Shown here: positions 12,004-20,900 of the stretch, piece by piece | How the letters are laid out: each line of letters begins with the position of its first letter | Position numbering within the stretch: the first letter of the stretch is position 1 | Assembly: GCF_014635325.1 (NCBI RefSeq) | Contig: NZ_BMCT01000001.1 | Span: 124,001 to 188,000, forward strand | Reading direction: 5' to 3' | DNA length: 64,000 bases | DNA from: Azorhizobium oxalatiphilum | GTDB lineage: Bacteria > Pseudomonadota > Alphaproteobacteria > Rhizobiales > Xanthobacteraceae | The notes under the pieces: generated by a model | What the model saw: only the letters and a program-made list of their open reading frames with translations | Databases searched by the model: none | What the model was told of the DNA's origin: nothing | Position numbers and translations under genes: made by a program

Positions 12004-12894
12004 ATGACTTCTCCCCTTGCCACGCCCCCGTCTTCGACGCTTGAGGGGCTCGATGGACTGGTGCGTGAGCCTTTCTCGCGCCGCAGCTTCGTCATGACGT
12101 CGTTGATCACCGGCTTTACGCTCGCCACCACCACCGTGCTGGCGCAGGCCATCAAGACCGACGCCACCGGGCTGGTGGCCGGCGACGTGCAGATCCCCAC
12201 CTCCGACGGCAACATGCCGGGCTATCGCGCCATGCCGGAAGGCAACGGCCCGTTCCCGCTGGTGATCGTCATCGAGGAGATTTTCGGCGTCCACGAATAC
12301 ATCAAGGACACCTGCCGCCGCCTCGCCAAGCTCGGCTATTGCGCGGTTGCTCCCGAGCTTTACGCCCGGCAGGGCGACCTCACCAAGATGACCGATGTGC
12401 AGCAGATCGTCAGCCAGGTCATCTCCAAGAAGCCGGACGCCGAGCTGGTCTCCGACCTCGACGCCTCCGTCGCCTGGGCGGTGAAGGACTCGAAGGCCGA
12501 CGGCAACCGCCTCGCCGTGACCGGCTTCTGCCGGGGCGGGCGCGCCACGTGGCTCTATGCGGCTCATAATCCGAAGATCAAGGCGGCCGTGGCGTGGTAC
12601 GGCCCGCTGGGCGGCAACCGCTCCGACATCCAGCCCAAGACGGCGGCCGATGTGGCGGGCGCCCTCCAGGCGCCGGTGCTGGGCCTCTATGGCGCGGCCG
12701 ATACCGGCATTCCGGTGGCCGATGTGGAGAAGCAGCGCGACACCGCCAGGGCGGCGGGCAAGACGGTGGAGATCGTGATCTATCCCGACACCCCGCACGC
12801 CTTCCATGCCGACTATCGCCCCAGCTACCGCAAGGAAGCGGCCGAGGACGGCTGGAAGCGCATGCTGGCGTGGTTCAAGCAGTACGGCGTCTGA
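12004..12894 (+). CDS. Tat-exported dienelactone hydrolase family protein
   Basis: The 296-residue alpha/beta hydrolase starts at ATG 12004, preceded by CTGGAGG. An N-terminal twin-arginine signal is visible (EPFSRRSFVMTSLITGFTLA), so it is probably exported folded. The DLH core has the nucleophile elbow GFCRGGRATW with Cys as in true dienelactone hydrolases, an acid in LYGAADTGIPV and the His in YPDTPHAFHADY. IVIEEIFGVHEYIKD is the conserved Glu-containing strand. Similar periplasmic DLH-like proteins act on lactones or esters; the substrate here is unknown. It is a single gene, closed by a hairpin terminator shared with the convergent cysA. Confidence 0.88.
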   Translation: MTSPLATPPSSTLEGLDGLVREPFSRRSFVMTSLITGFTLATTTVLAQAIKTDATGLVAGDVQIPTSDGNMPGYRAMPEGNGPFPLVIVIEEIFGVHEYIKDTCRRLAKLGYCAVAPELYARQGDLTKMTDVQQIVSQVISKKPDAELVSDLDASVAWAVKDSKADGNRLAVTGFCRGGRATWLYAAHNPKIKAAVAWYGPLGGNRSDIQPKTAADVAGALQAPVLGLYGAADTGIPVADVEKQRDTARAAGKTVEIVIYPDTPHAFHADYRPSYRKEAAEDGWKRMLAWFKQYGV

Positions 12895-12919
12895 TCCGCC
12901 TGCGCTGTCCGTAAAGGCA

Positions 12920-12957
12920 AGCGGCCCGCCCCGGTGAGGGGCGGGCCGTTCCTGTTT
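12920..12957. terminator. bidirectional hairpin terminator between DLH gene and cysA
   Basis: An 11-bp perfect stem, CGGCCCGCCCC (12922-12932) with GGGGCGGGCCG (12938-12948), is followed by TTCCTGTTTC on the plus strand. It lies between convergent genes and can serve both, though the T-tract is imperfect. Confidence 0.75.
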
Positions 12958-12976
12958 CAGTGCTCAGCAATGAAGA

Positions 12977-14026
12977 TCAGGCGTTGGCGTTGAACACCCG
13001 GTACCTGCGCGGCACGAGGCCGATGAGGCCGCCGGTGGGCAGATCCTGCTGGTGGGGCACGGCGGCCTCCACCACCACCGGACCGTTGCGGCCGGGGATC
13101 TCGATGTCGGCGCGCCGGGTGGGGCCGAAGGTGCGCACCGCTAGCACGCGGCCCGCGAAGGGGGCGGCATCCGGATCGGCGAGGTCCACGTCATGCGGGC
13201 GGGCGAGCAGGCGGGCGGGGCCGTCCGCGACGCCCTGGCTGTCGAGCGCCAGCGGCTTGTCGCCGGCATAGAGGCGGCCGTCGCGCACGTCGGTGGGCAG
13301 GGCCAGCGTCTCGCCGATGAAGTCGTGCACGAAGGCGGTGGCGGGATTGTCATAGACCTCGGACGGCGTGCCCACCTGCTCGATCCGGCCGTGGCCCATC
13401 ACCACCACCCGGTCGGCCAGTTCCAGCGCCTCTTCCTGATCATGGGTGACGAGCAGGGAGGTGACGGGCAGTTCCTCGTGCAACTGGCGCAGCCAGCGAC
13501 GCAGCTCCTTGCGCACTTTGGCGTCGAGCGCGCCGAAGGGTTCGTCCAGCAGCAGCACGCGCGGCGAGATGGCGAGCGCGCGGGCGAGCGCCACGCGCTG
13601 GCGCTGGCCGCCGGAGAGCTGGCCGGGATAGCGGTCCGCCAGCCAGTCGATCTGCACCAGATGGAGCAGTTCCTCCACCTTGGCGCGGATGGTGGCGTCC
13701 GGCACCTTGTCCTTGCCGGTGCGCACGCGCAGGCCGAAGGCCACGTTCTCGAACACGTTGAGGTGCCGGAACAGCGCATAATGTTGGAACACGAAGCCCA
13801 CGTTGCGGTCGCGCACCGTGCGCTCCAGCGCATCCTCGCCATCGAAGCGCACTTCGCCCGCGTCCGGCCAGTCGAGCCCGGCGATGATGCGCAGCAGCGT
13901 GGTCTTGCCCGAGCCGGAGGGGCCGAGCAGCGCGACCAGCTCGCCCGAGCGCACGTGCAGGGACACATTGTCGAGCGCGGTGAAGGACTTGAAGCGCTTG
14001 GAGACGCCCACGACGTCGATGGTCAT
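12977..14026 (-). CDS. cysA: sulfate/thiosulfate ABC transporter ATP-binding protein
   Basis: This is the ATPase of the CysPTWA sulfate importer. The 349-residue length is normal. Walker A is GPSGSGKTT (39-47), the signature is [16 protein letters not shown] and Walker B is [20 protein letters not shown], followed by the H-loop [11 protein letters not shown]. The C-terminal third (about 235-349) is the TOBE-like regulatory extension of the CysA/PotA type, with [14 protein letters not shown]. It is the last gene of cysT-cysW-cysA and starts 1 nt after the cysW stop codon. Confidence 0.95.
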   Translation of the reverse strand: MTIDVVGVSKRFKSFTALDNVSLHVRSGELVALLGPSGSGKTTLLRIIAGLDWPDAGEVRFDGEDALERTVRDRNVGFVFQHYALFRHLNVFENVAFGLRVRTGKDKVPDATIRAKVEELLHLVQIDWLADRYPGQLSGGQRQRVALARALAISPRVLLLDEPFGALDAKVRKELRRWLRQLHEELPVTSLLVTHDQEEALELADRVVVMGHGRIEQVGTPSEVYDNPATAFVHDFIGETLALPTDVRDGRLYAGDKPLALDSQGVADGPARLLARPHDVDLADPDAAPFAGRVLAVRTFGPTRRADIEIPGRNGPVVVEAAVPHQQDLPTGGLIGLVPRRYRVFNANA

Positions 14027-14027
14027 C

Positions 14028-14906
14028 TCAGTGGTCCTTTGCGATGCGCTTTTCGAGCAGGGTCTTGGCGCAGAGCGTCACCAGCGCCAGCAAAGCCAGC
14101 AGCGAGGCCACCGCGAAGGAGGCCGCGAACTGGTACTCATTGTACAGGATCTCGATCTGCAGCGGCATGGTGTTGGTGAGGCCGCGGATATGGCCGGAGA
14201 CCACCGACACCGCGCCGAACTCGCCCATGGCGCGGGCGTTGCAGAGCAGGACGCCGTAGAGCAGCGCCCATTTCACATTGGGCAGCGTCACCCGGAAGAA
14301 GGTGGAGAGGCCGGAGGCGCCGAGCGAAATGGCCGCTTCCTCCTCCGCCGTGCCCTGCTCCTGCATGAGCGGGATCAGCTCGCGCGCCACGAAGGGGAAG
14401 GTGACGAACACCGTTGCCAGAACGATGCCGGGCAGCGCGAACACGATCTTGATGTCGTTGTCCTGCAGGAACGGGCCGAGCAGGCCCTGCGAGCCGAACA
14501 GCAGGATGAACACCAGACCGGCCACTACCGGGGACACCGAGAAGGGCAGATCGATGAGCGTGATGAGGAAGCTCTTGCCCGGAAACTCGAACTTGGCGAT
14601 GCACCAGGAGGCCACCAGCCCGAACACGAGGTTCAGCGCCACCGAGATGGCGGCGACGATGAGCGTGAGCTCGATGGCGGCCAGCGCATCCGGGTCCACG
14701 AGGGCGGCCACATAAGCCTGCCAGCCCTTGGCGAAGGCCTGCACGAACACCAGCACCAGCGGCAGGCCGATGACCAGCGCCAGAAAGGTCAGCGCCACCG
14801 CGATGATGGCGATGCGCACGCCGGCAGGTTCCGTGTGCACCGGCGGGGCGCGGCGGACGACGCGGGCGGGCGTCGCCGCGGGAGGGGCGATCTCGGCCAC
14901 GCTCAT
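14028..14906 (-). CDS. cysW: sulfate ABC transporter permease CysW
   Basis: CysW is one of the two membrane subunits of the sulfate/thiosulfate importer. The 292-residue protein has six hydrophobic segments and the EAA-type loop [21 protein letters not shown], which contacts CysA. ATG 14906 ([17 protein letters not shown]) is the correct start: it overlaps the cysT stop by 4 nt (ATGA), and the longer open frame upstream is an artefact of cysT. The [21 protein letters not shown] region is characteristic of CysW. The cytosolic N-terminus is Ala/Pro-rich. Confidence 0.95.
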   Translation of the reverse strand: MSVAEIAPPAATPARVVRRAPPVHTEPAGVRIAIIAVALTFLALVIGLPLVLVFVQAFAKGWQAYVAALVDPDALAAIELTLIVAAISVALNLVFGLVASWCIAKFEFPGKSFLITLIDLPFSVSPVVAGLVFILLFGSQGLLGPFLQDNDIKIVFALPGIVLATVFVTFPFVARELIPLMQEQGTAEEEAAISLGASGLSTFFRVTLPNVKWALLYGVLLCNARAMGEFGAVSVVSGHIRGLTNTMPLQIEILYNEYQFAASFAVASLLALLALVTLCAKTLLEKRIAKDH

Positions 14907-15754
14907 GACTCGGTGGTCCGCCGTTCGGTCCATTGCTGGAGCCGGTTGATGATGAAGAGCAGGATGAAGGAGGTGAGCAGCATCACCACCGCGATGGCGG
15001 TGGCGTCCGCATAGCGGAACTCCTCCAGCCGCACCACGATGAGCAGCGGCGCAATTTCCGACACGTTGGGCATGTTGCCGGCGATGAAGATGACCGAGCC
15101 GTATTCGCCGACGCCGCGTGCGAAGGCCAAAGCGAAGCCGGTGAGCAGCGCCGGCCAGATGGTGGGCAGCACCACCCGCCACACGGTCTGGCCCCGGCTG
15201 GCGCCGAGGCTGGCGGCGGCTTCCTCATACTGTTTGTCGAGATCCGCCAGCACCGGCTGCACCGTGCGCACCACGAAGGGCAGGCCGACGAAGACGAGGG
15301 CGATGAGGATGCCGAGCGGCGTATAGGCCACCTTGATGCCGAGCGGCTCCAGAAGGCTGCCGACCCAGCCATTCGGCGCATAGAGCGCGGTGAGCGAGAT
15401 GCCGGCGACTGCCGTGGGGAGCGCGAAGGGCACGTCCACGATGGCATCCACGATGCGTCGGCCGGGAAAGTCGTAGCGCACCAGCGCCCACATCACGATG
15501 GTGCCGAACACGGCATTCACCAGCGCGGCGGCGAACGAGATGCCGAAGGAGATGCCGAGCGCGTGCAGGGTGCGGGGCGCGGTGACGATAGCGATGAAGC
15601 GGTCGAACGAGAGTTCGGTGGTCTTCAGCACCAGCGCGGCAAGCGGGATGAGCACGATCAGGCTCAGCCACGTGACGGTGAGGCCGAAGGTCAGCCCGAA
15701 GCCGGGGATGACGCTGCGCTGTCGGAAGGAAAGAGACTGTCGGCCTGCGCTCAC
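14903..15754 (-). CDS. cysT: sulfate ABC transporter permease CysT (CysU)
   Basis: This is the first membrane subunit of the sulfate importer, 283 residues with six membrane helices. The N-terminal [20 protein letters not shown] helix, the [20 protein letters not shown] coupling loop and the [17 protein letters not shown] segment identify it as CysT. It leads cysT-cysW-cysA. A 376-bp repeat-filled gap separates it from cysP upstream. Whether one transcript covers both depends on readthrough of that repeat region, which contains several strong hairpins. Confidence 0.95.
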   Translation of the reverse strand: MSAGRQSLSFRQRSVIPGFGLTFGLTVTWLSLIVLIPLAALVLKTTELSFDRFIAIVTAPRTLHALGISFGISFAAALVNAVFGTIVMWALVRYDFPGRRIVDAIVDVPFALPTAVAGISLTALYAPNGWVGSLLEPLGIKVAYTPLGILIALVFVGLPFVVRTVQPVLADLDKQYEEAAASLGASRGQTVWRVVLPTIWPALLTGFALAFARGVGEYGSVIFIAGNMPNVSEIAPLLIVVRLEEFRYADATAIAVVMLLTSFILLFIINRLQQWTERRTTES

Positions 15755-15812
15755 GTCCTGCTGTCCTGTTGTCTCAAAGTATCAGGCGGTGTTCCGGCAC
15801 TTGCGCCCGGAC

Positions 15813-16103
15813 CTTGCCCCCCAACCCTCCCCCGCAAGCGGGAGGGCATCTGTCGCATCCTATCCAGTTCGTCATGCCCGGGCTTGACCCGGGCATCCAC
15901 GTCGGGCCGACCGTGGGCGGCTCGACGCTATGGCGTGTCCTTGCCACTCCGCCTTTCAGTCCACCGCCCGCCAGGCGGATGGACGTGGATGGCCGGGTCA
16001 AGCCCGGCCATGACGAGTGGAGAGGGTGCTCGGGGCCTCCTTCACGCCCGCCCGGTGAGCTGGGGCTCCCTCTCCCGCTTGCGGGGGAGGGGTGGGGAGG
16101 GGG
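15813..16103. repeat. nested family A / family B inverted-repeat element, locus 2
   Basis: Four units are nested as A-B-B'-A'. Outer family A copies lie at about 15817-15847 and 16066-16102. Inner family B copies are CGTCATGCCCGGGCTTGACC and onward at 15870-15903 and its inverted form at 15983-16015. It lies between cysT and cysP and contains no gene. Each B copy is itself a hairpin and could attenuate transcription from cysP into cysTWA. Confidence 0.85.
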
Positions 16104-16130
16104 CGCTGGCGCGCCCTCCCAAGCCTTCGC

Positions 16131-17153
16131 TCAGTTGCTGTAGATCTTATCGAAAATGCCGCCGTCCGCGAAGAAGGTCTTCTGCGCCTTGGCCCAGCCG
16201 CCGAACACGTCGTCGATGGTGAAGGTCTCGGTCTTGGCGAACTTGTCCTTGTACTTCGCGGCCACCGCCGGATCACGCGGGCGGTAATAGTTCTTGGCCG
16301 CGATCTCCTGACCCTCCGGGGTATAGAGATACTTCAGGTAAGCTTCGGCGATGGCGCGGGTGCCCTTCTTGTCGACATTCTTGTCCACCACGGCCACCGG
16401 CGGCTCCGCGAGGATGGTGTAGGGCGGGGTGACGATGTCGAACTTGTCCGGGCCAAGCTCGTTCACCGAGAGATAGGCCTCGTTCTCCCAGGCGATCAGC
16501 ACGTCGCCGAGGCCGCGCTCGGTGAAGGTGATGGTGGAGCCGCGCGCGCCGGTATCGAGCACCGGCACGTTCTTGAAGATGGCCTGCACGAAGTCCTGCG
16601 CCTTCTTCTCGTCATTGCCCTGCGTCTTCAGGGCATAGCCCCAGGCGGCGAGGAAGTTCCAGCGGGCGCCGCCGGAGGTCTTCGGATTGGGGGTGATGAC
16701 CTTGATGCCGGGCTTGGCCAGATCGTCCCAGTCCTTGATGTTCTTCGGGTTGCCCTTGCGCACCAGGAACACGATGGTCGAGGTGTAGGGGGCGGAATTG
16801 TTCGGCAGGCGCTTCTGCCAGTCGGCATTGATCAGGCCGCGCTGGGCGATGGCGTCGATGTCATAGGCCAGAGCGAGCGTCACCACGTCCGCCGGGCTGC
16901 CGTCGATGACGGTGCGGGCCTGCGCGCCGGAGCCGCCGTGCGACTGGCGCAGCGTCACCGTGTCATCGGGATGGTCCTTTTTCCAGGACGCCTGGAAGGC
17001 CTTGTTGAAGTCGCTGTAAAGCTCGCGCGTCGGGTCGTAGGAGACGTTGAGCAGCGTGATGTCCGCCGCATGGGCGGGCGCGGCCCAGAGCGCGCCGGAC
17101 AGGCTGAGAGCGATGGGCGCGGCGAGAACCGCTGAGGCAAGGCGTCGGAGCAT
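16131..17153 (-). CDS. cysP: periplasmic sulfate-binding protein
   Basis: This is the substrate-binding component of the CysTWA importer; the alternative name would be sbp. The start at ATG 17153 has a good Shine-Dalgarno (AAGGGAGG) and yields 340 residues beginning with a Sec signal peptide ([20 protein letters not shown], cleavage after AHA). The mature protein starts [17 protein letters not shown], the classic Sbp/CysP entry. [16 protein letters not shown], the [15 protein letters not shown] segment and [13 protein letters not shown] are ligand-site hallmarks. Open sequence upstream of 17153 is promoter, not coding. The gene lies between cysH (same strand) and cysTWA. Confidence 0.95.
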   Translation of the reverse strand: MLRRLASAVLAAPIALSLSGALWAAPAHAADITLLNVSYDPTRELYSDFNKAFQASWKKDHPDDTVTLRQSHGGSGAQARTVIDGSPADVVTLALAYDIDAIAQRGLINADWQKRLPNNSAPYTSTIVFLVRKGNPKNIKDWDDLAKPGIKVITPNPKTSGGARWNFLAAWGYALKTQGNDEKKAQDFVQAIFKNVPVLDTGARGSTITFTERGLGDVLIAWENEAYLSVNELGPDKFDIVTPPYTILAEPPVAVVDKNVDKKGTRAIAEAYLKYLYTPEGQEIAAKNYYRPRDPAVAAKYKDKFAKTETFTIDDVFGGWAKAQKTFFADGGIFDKIYSN

Positions 17154-17256
17154 GGCAGACCTCCCTTGGCGACGCCCCCGAAACACGGCCCCGGAAAAGG
17201 GCCCCCGGGACAATCCGGGCGGGATGGCGTGGCGCGATGTTGCGTTCGTCTGATCG

Positions 17257-17316
17257 AACGATACATCGCGCTTGGTACGGGTCAACCGATTAACTGAATA
17301 AATCTGATAAAAAATG
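17257..17316 (-). promoter_or_regulatory. cysP promoter with putative sulfur-regulator site
   Basis: On the minus strand, TTGACC (17285-17280) and TATCGT (17263-17258) form a -35/-10 pair with a 16-bp spacer. Immediately upstream is an AT-rich block containing CATTTTTTAT, TTTATT and AATCGG leading into TTGACC. The cysD promoter has CATTTTTAT, TTTATT and AATCAGG leading into TTGACG. The shared layout suggests a common activator such as a CysB-like LysR protein, which is inference. Confidence 0.55.
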
Positions 17317-17320
17317 TAGA

Positions 17321-18118
17321 CTACATAGTCGGGCTGTCTTTTCGGACGTGAATCCCGCATTCCGTCTTGGCCTGCCCGCGCCAGCGTCCGGCCCGCGCGT
17401 CCTCACCCGGCTTGGCTCGGGAGGTGCAGGGCATGCAGCCGATGGAGCTGAAGCCGAAGTGCTGAAGGGGGTGCTGCGGCAGGTCGTGCGCCGTCATCCA
17501 GGCGGCGATCTCCTCCGGCCCCAGGGCGGCCAGTGGATTGTATTTCACGCGGCCATCGTCCTGTTCGACGAACGGAATGGCCGCCCGTGTCGCCGCCTGA
17601 TAGCGCTTGCGGCCATTGATCCAGGCGTCGAAGGGCGCCAGGGCCCGGCCGAGCGGCTCCACCTTGCGCAGGTCGCAGCAGGCGTCCGTATCGCTGGCCC
17701 AGAGGTCGTTGTCCGGATCGCGCGCGGCGCGCAGGGCTTCGTCCGGCCGGAAGGTGCGGACATCGGTGAGACCGAGGCGGGCGATGAGCGCGTCGCGATA
17801 GTCCAGCGTTTCGGTGAACAGATGGCCGGTGTCGAGGAAGAGCACCGGCACGGACGGGTCCACCTGCGCCAGCATGTGCAGCAGCACCACGGATTCCGTG
17901 CCGAAAGAGGACACCGCCGCGATGCGGCCGCGATGGGCCGCCACCGCCTGCGCCATCACCTCCAGCGGGCCTGCACCTTCAAGGCGACGGGCGAGGGCGG
18001 CGATGTCATCGCCCGCCGGCTCCCGTCGCAGGTCGTTGCGCACCGTCTCGACCCGCGCGTCCGCTTCCGCCGGCAGATCGCCGGCGGTCGGATCGAAGGA
18101 AGGAGAGGTGCAGTCCAT
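17321..18118 (-). CDS. cysH: assimilatory APS reductase (phosphoadenylyl-sulfate reductase family)
   Basis: This enzyme reduces activated sulfate to sulfite. The 265-residue protein has the PAPS-reductase fold plus the cysteine set of the [4Fe-4S] APS-reducing class: the CC pair in [13 protein letters not shown], CxxC in IGCMPCTSR and the catalytic cysteine in KTECGIHV. That indicates APS as substrate rather than PAPS. ATG 18118 with upstream GAGGGAT was preferred to GTG 18133. It follows the DUF934 gene by 11 nt at the end of the DUF2849-cysI-DUF934-cysH operon. A TGTAG-A-CTACA palindrome covers its stop codon. Confidence 0.94.
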   Translation of the reverse strand: MDCTSPSFDPTAGDLPAEADARVETVRNDLRREPAGDDIAALARRLEGAGPLEVMAQAVAAHRGRIAAVSSFGTESVVLLHMLAQVDPSVPVLFLDTGHLFTETLDYRDALIARLGLTDVRTFRPDEALRAARDPDNDLWASDTDACCDLRKVEPLGRALAPFDAWINGRKRYQAATRAAIPFVEQDDGRVKYNPLAALGPEEIAAWMTAHDLPQHPLQHFGFSSIGCMPCTSRAKPGEDARAGRWRGQAKTECGIHVRKDSPTM

Positions 18119-18129
18119 GGCGCGATCCC

Positions 18130-18630
18130 TCACGCGCCCCGCGCGGCGGCAAGGCGCGCCCGCAGGGGCACCGGCCGGCCGTCGCCGGTGGGCTGGTAGA
18201 AGACGGAATAGGAGTGGATCTCCTTCTCCACCGCCGCCACGTCGCCTTCCTTGACGATCTCCAGCGCATCGAAGCCACAGCGGACCATGAGCAGGAACTG
18301 GTCGCGCAGCACGTTGCCGGTGGCACGCAGCTCACCCTTGAAGCCGAGCCGCTCGCGCAGCAGACGCGCCTGCGAGTAGGCGCGCCCGTCGCGGAACTTC
18401 GGGAAGATGAGGGCGACCACCGCCAGCCGGTCCACGAAGGGCTCCAGCAGCAGCACGTCCTTGTCATTCGGCCAGATCACGCCCACGGGGTGATTGCGCG
18501 CGAACAGGGCCTCGCCTTCCGCCAGCAGGCGGGTGGCGGAGACGAGCACGGGCGCGTCGGGCAGGGTGTCCTCGTCCGCCACGGCCACGAAGGCGTCGGC
18601 GACGGGCTTTCCGTTCTTAACGAGCGGCAT
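18130..18630 (-). CDS. DUF934 family protein, sulfite-reductase companion
   Basis: The 166-residue protein begins MPLVKNGKPVADAFV at ATG 18630 and overlaps the end of cysI by 14 nt. Members of this family almost always stand next to alphaproteobacterial and betaproteobacterial cysI/cysH. Conserved features are VIWPNDKDVLLLEPFVDRLA, the FPKFRDGRAYSQARLLRERL block and FKGELRATGNVLRDQFLLM. The function has not been read from sequence; a scaffold or electron-transfer role at sulfite reductase is often suggested. No cofactor motif or membrane segment is visible. Confidence 0.88.
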   Translation of the reverse strand: MPLVKNGKPVADAFVAVADEDTLPDAPVLVSATRLLAEGEALFARNHPVGVIWPNDKDVLLLEPFVDRLAVVALIFPKFRDGRAYSQARLLRERLGFKGELRATGNVLRDQFLLMVRCGFDALEIVKEGDVAAVEKEIHSYSVFYQPTGDGRPVPLRARLAAARGA

Positions 18631-20269
18631 AGGCGCGCTCCTTGAAAGGTTCGATGCCGAGCCGCTGCACGGCGGCGATGAAGGTTTCCTGCTTGCTGGT
18701 GCGCAGCTCCACATAGGTGTCGAGGATGCGTTCCACCACGTTCACCACTTCATTTTCCGGCACGGCGGGGCCGAGCAGCTCGCCCAGCTTGGCCTTGTGG
18801 TTGGCCTTGCCGCCGAGCGTGATCTGGTAGAATTCCTGATCCTGCTTCTCGACGCCGAGAATGCCGATATGCCCTACATGGTGGTGGCCGCAGGCATTGA
18901 TGCAGCCCGAGATGTTCAGATGCACCCGGCCGATGTCGGCGATCCGGTCGAGATCGGCGAAGCGCTTGGTCAGGTCCTGCGCCAGCGGGATGGAGCGGGC
19001 ATTGGCCAGCGCGCAATAATCAAGGCCGGGGCAGGCGATGATGTCCGAGATCAGGCCGATGTTCGGGGTCGCCAGACCCTGCGCATCCAGCGCCTGCCAG
19101 AGCGTGAACAGGTCCTTCTGCCGCACGTGGGGCAGGGTGAGGTTCTGCTCGTGCGCCACGCGGATCTCGCCATAGGCATACTGATCCGCGAGGTCCGCCA
19201 CCGCATCCATCTGGTCGGCCGTGGCATCGCCGGGAGGCGCGCCCACGGGTTTGAGCGAGATGGTGACGATGGCGTGGCCGCCCTTCCGGTGCGGGGCGAC
19301 CGAATTGGCGTACCAGCGGGCGAAGTCCGGATTGGTCTTGGCAGCCTCAAGCTCGGCCGGGCCGTCGGTCAGCGCTTCGAAGTCCGGCTCCTTGAAATGG
19401 GCGCGGATGGCGTCGATGGCGGCATCGTCCAGCGCCAGCGCGCCGTCCTTGATCTGCGCCCATTCGGCTTCCACCCGGCGGGTGAATTCCTCGGTGCCGA
19501 TCTCGTGCACCTGAATCTTGATGCGTGCCTTGTAGATATTGTCGCGCCGGCCGCCCGCATTGTAGGTGCGCAGGATGGCCTCAAGGTACGACAGCAAGTC
19601 GTGACGGGGCAGGAATTCGCGGATGGTCTTGCCCACGAAGGGCGTGCGCCCGAGGCCGCCGCCCACGATCACCTCGAAGCCGGTCACGCCGTCCTTGCGA
19701 TGCAGGCGCAGGCCGATGTCGTGCACGCGGATGGCGGCGCGGTCATGCTTGGCCGCCGTGATGGCGATCTTGAACTTGCGCGGCAGGTAGGTGAATTCCG
19801 GGTGCAGCGTGGACCACTGGCGGATGATCTCCGCATAGAGGCGCGGATCCTCGATCTCCTCCGGCGTGGCATTCGCCCACTGGTCGGTGGTGGTGTTGCG
19901 GATGCAGTTGCCGGAGGTCTGGAGGCCATGCATGCCGGCGCGGGCGAGATCCGCCATGGCGTCGGGCAGCTCTTCCAGCTTGATCCAGTTGAACTGGATG
20001 TTCTGGCGGGTGGTGAAATGGCCATAGCCCCGGTCATAGCGCCGGGCCACATGGGCCAGCGCGCGCATCTGATCGGACGACAGGGTGCCGTAGGGGATGG
20101 CGATGCGCAGCATGTAGGCGTGCAGCTGGAGATACACGCCGTTCATCAGCCGGAGCGGCTTGAACTCTTCCTCGTTCAGCTCGCCATCGAGACGGCGCTT
20201 CACCTGGTCGCGGAACTCGTCAACGCGTTCCTGAAGGAAGGTCCGGTCGAACTCGTCGTAAATGTACAT
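18617..20269 (-). CDS. cysI: sulfite reductase, siroheme/[4Fe-4S] hemoprotein subunit
   Basis: This enzyme reduces sulfite to sulfide with six electrons. The 550-residue protein has the duplicated nitrite/sulfite reductase layout: two ferredoxin-like domains plus siroheme domains. Cluster ligands are visible as CPGLDYC and SGCINACGHH, the usual two cysteine pairs. YGHFTTRQNIQFNWI and TSGNCIRNTTTDQWAN are siroheme-site blocks. It is of the ferredoxin/flavoprotein-served type; no cysJ-like gene is adjacent, but a flavoprotein is encoded in the nitrate cluster at 50.3 kb. It lies between DUF2849 (23 nt upstream) and DUF934 (overlap). Confidence 0.94.
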   Translation of the reverse strand: MYIYDEFDRTFLQERVDEFRDQVKRRLDGELNEEEFKPLRLMNGVYLQLHAYMLRIAIPYGTLSSDQMRALAHVARRYDRGYGHFTTRQNIQFNWIKLEELPDAMADLARAGMHGLQTSGNCIRNTTTDQWANATPEEIEDPRLYAEIIRQWSTLHPEFTYLPRKFKIAITAAKHDRAAIRVHDIGLRLHRKDGVTGFEVIVGGGLGRTPFVGKTIREFLPRHDLLSYLEAILRTYNAGGRRDNIYKARIKIQVHEIGTEEFTRRVEAEWAQIKDGALALDDAAIDAIRAHFKEPDFEALTDGPAELEAAKTNPDFARWYANSVAPHRKGGHAIVTISLKPVGAPPGDATADQMDAVADLADQYAYGEIRVAHEQNLTLPHVRQKDLFTLWQALDAQGLATPNIGLISDIIACPGLDYCALANARSIPLAQDLTKRFADLDRIADIGRVHLNISGCINACGHHHVGHIGILGVEKQDQEFYQITLGGKANHKAKLGELLGPAVPENEVVNVVERILDTYVELRTSKQETFIAAVQRLGIEPFKERAYAAR

Positions 20270-20292
20270 GGTTCAGGCTTTCGTCCGGGACT

Positions 20293-20610
20293 TCAGGCGG
20301 CGGCGCCGGGCAGGGCAACGGTGGGGCCGCCGACACGGATGCGCTCGCGCAGGTTCACGGGGGCAAGCGACCCGTCGTCCGCCACCGTCACGCGGGCCGG
20401 ATAGGCGCCCACCGCATGGTTCTCGTCCGCATTGGCGATGCCGAGCAGCCGCAGGGCGTCATCCGGCGTGGAAACCACAGCCGCGCGGGACAGGGTGTCG
20501 CTCCACCCGCTCTCGGCGGTGAGCCAGACCACCACGCCATCGGTGAGGCGGTTGGCGGTGATCACTGTCGGGCCGGTGATCTTCAGCTTCTGCTGCAACG
20601 GTGAAGTCAT
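20293..20610 (-). CDS. DUF2849 family protein, first gene of the sulfite reductase operon
   Basis: This small 105-residue protein starts MTSPLQQKLKITGPTVITAN and contains RLTDGVVVWLT, the signature of DUF2849. The family is known almost only from the position just before cysI in alphaproteobacteria. There is no cysteine, membrane helix or known catalytic motif. In relatives a cysG (siroheme synthase) often precedes it, but here the upstream neighbour is the divergent cysD, so siroheme synthesis must be encoded elsewhere. Its promoter lies in the shared 290-bp intergenic region. Confidence 0.85.
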   Translation of the reverse strand: MTSPLQQKLKITGPTVITANRLTDGVVVWLTAESGWSDTLSRAAVVSTPDDALRLLGIANADENHAVGAYPARVTVADDGSLAPVNLRERIRVGGPTVALPGAAA

Positions 20611-20701
20611 GGGGTCCGCATGGCCTTGGGGTCCGGGGTCCAGCTACGAGAGGGTGGTCCGAGGGAACGGGAATTCCACACTGGATCTCCCTATTTCCCG
20701 T

Positions 20702-20753
20702 CATTTTTATGTTTATTAATCAGGTTGACGACGTTCTAAAGTTAAAATAGCGA
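20702..20753 (+). promoter_or_regulatory. cysD promoter region with putative sulfur-regulator site
   Basis: TTGACG at 20725-20730 is preceded by CATTTTTAT, TTTATT and AATCAGG, which matches the block upstream of the -35 of cysP. The -10 is weak (ATAGCG, 20747-20752, 16-bp spacer), as expected of an activator-dependent promoter. The region is divergent to the DUF2849-cysI operon. A perfect AATGGCCATT palindrome follows at 20774-20783. Confidence 0.5.
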
Positions 20754-20900
20754 TCCCCAAAATGCAAATGCCAAATGGCCATTCCAGGCTGTAAGCCGGG
20801 CATACAAATAACTTCCGGCGCATGGCCGGATGCCCCACGATGCAGCTAGTGTGAGGAATCACATACGATGTCAGTGATTTCGGAGAGGGAGAGGACGCAG

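Noticed and set aside
15774-16143. Several 75-124-residue frames in repeat locus 2
   Set aside because: They translate the palindromic repeats, and similar artefact frames recur at the other repeat loci.
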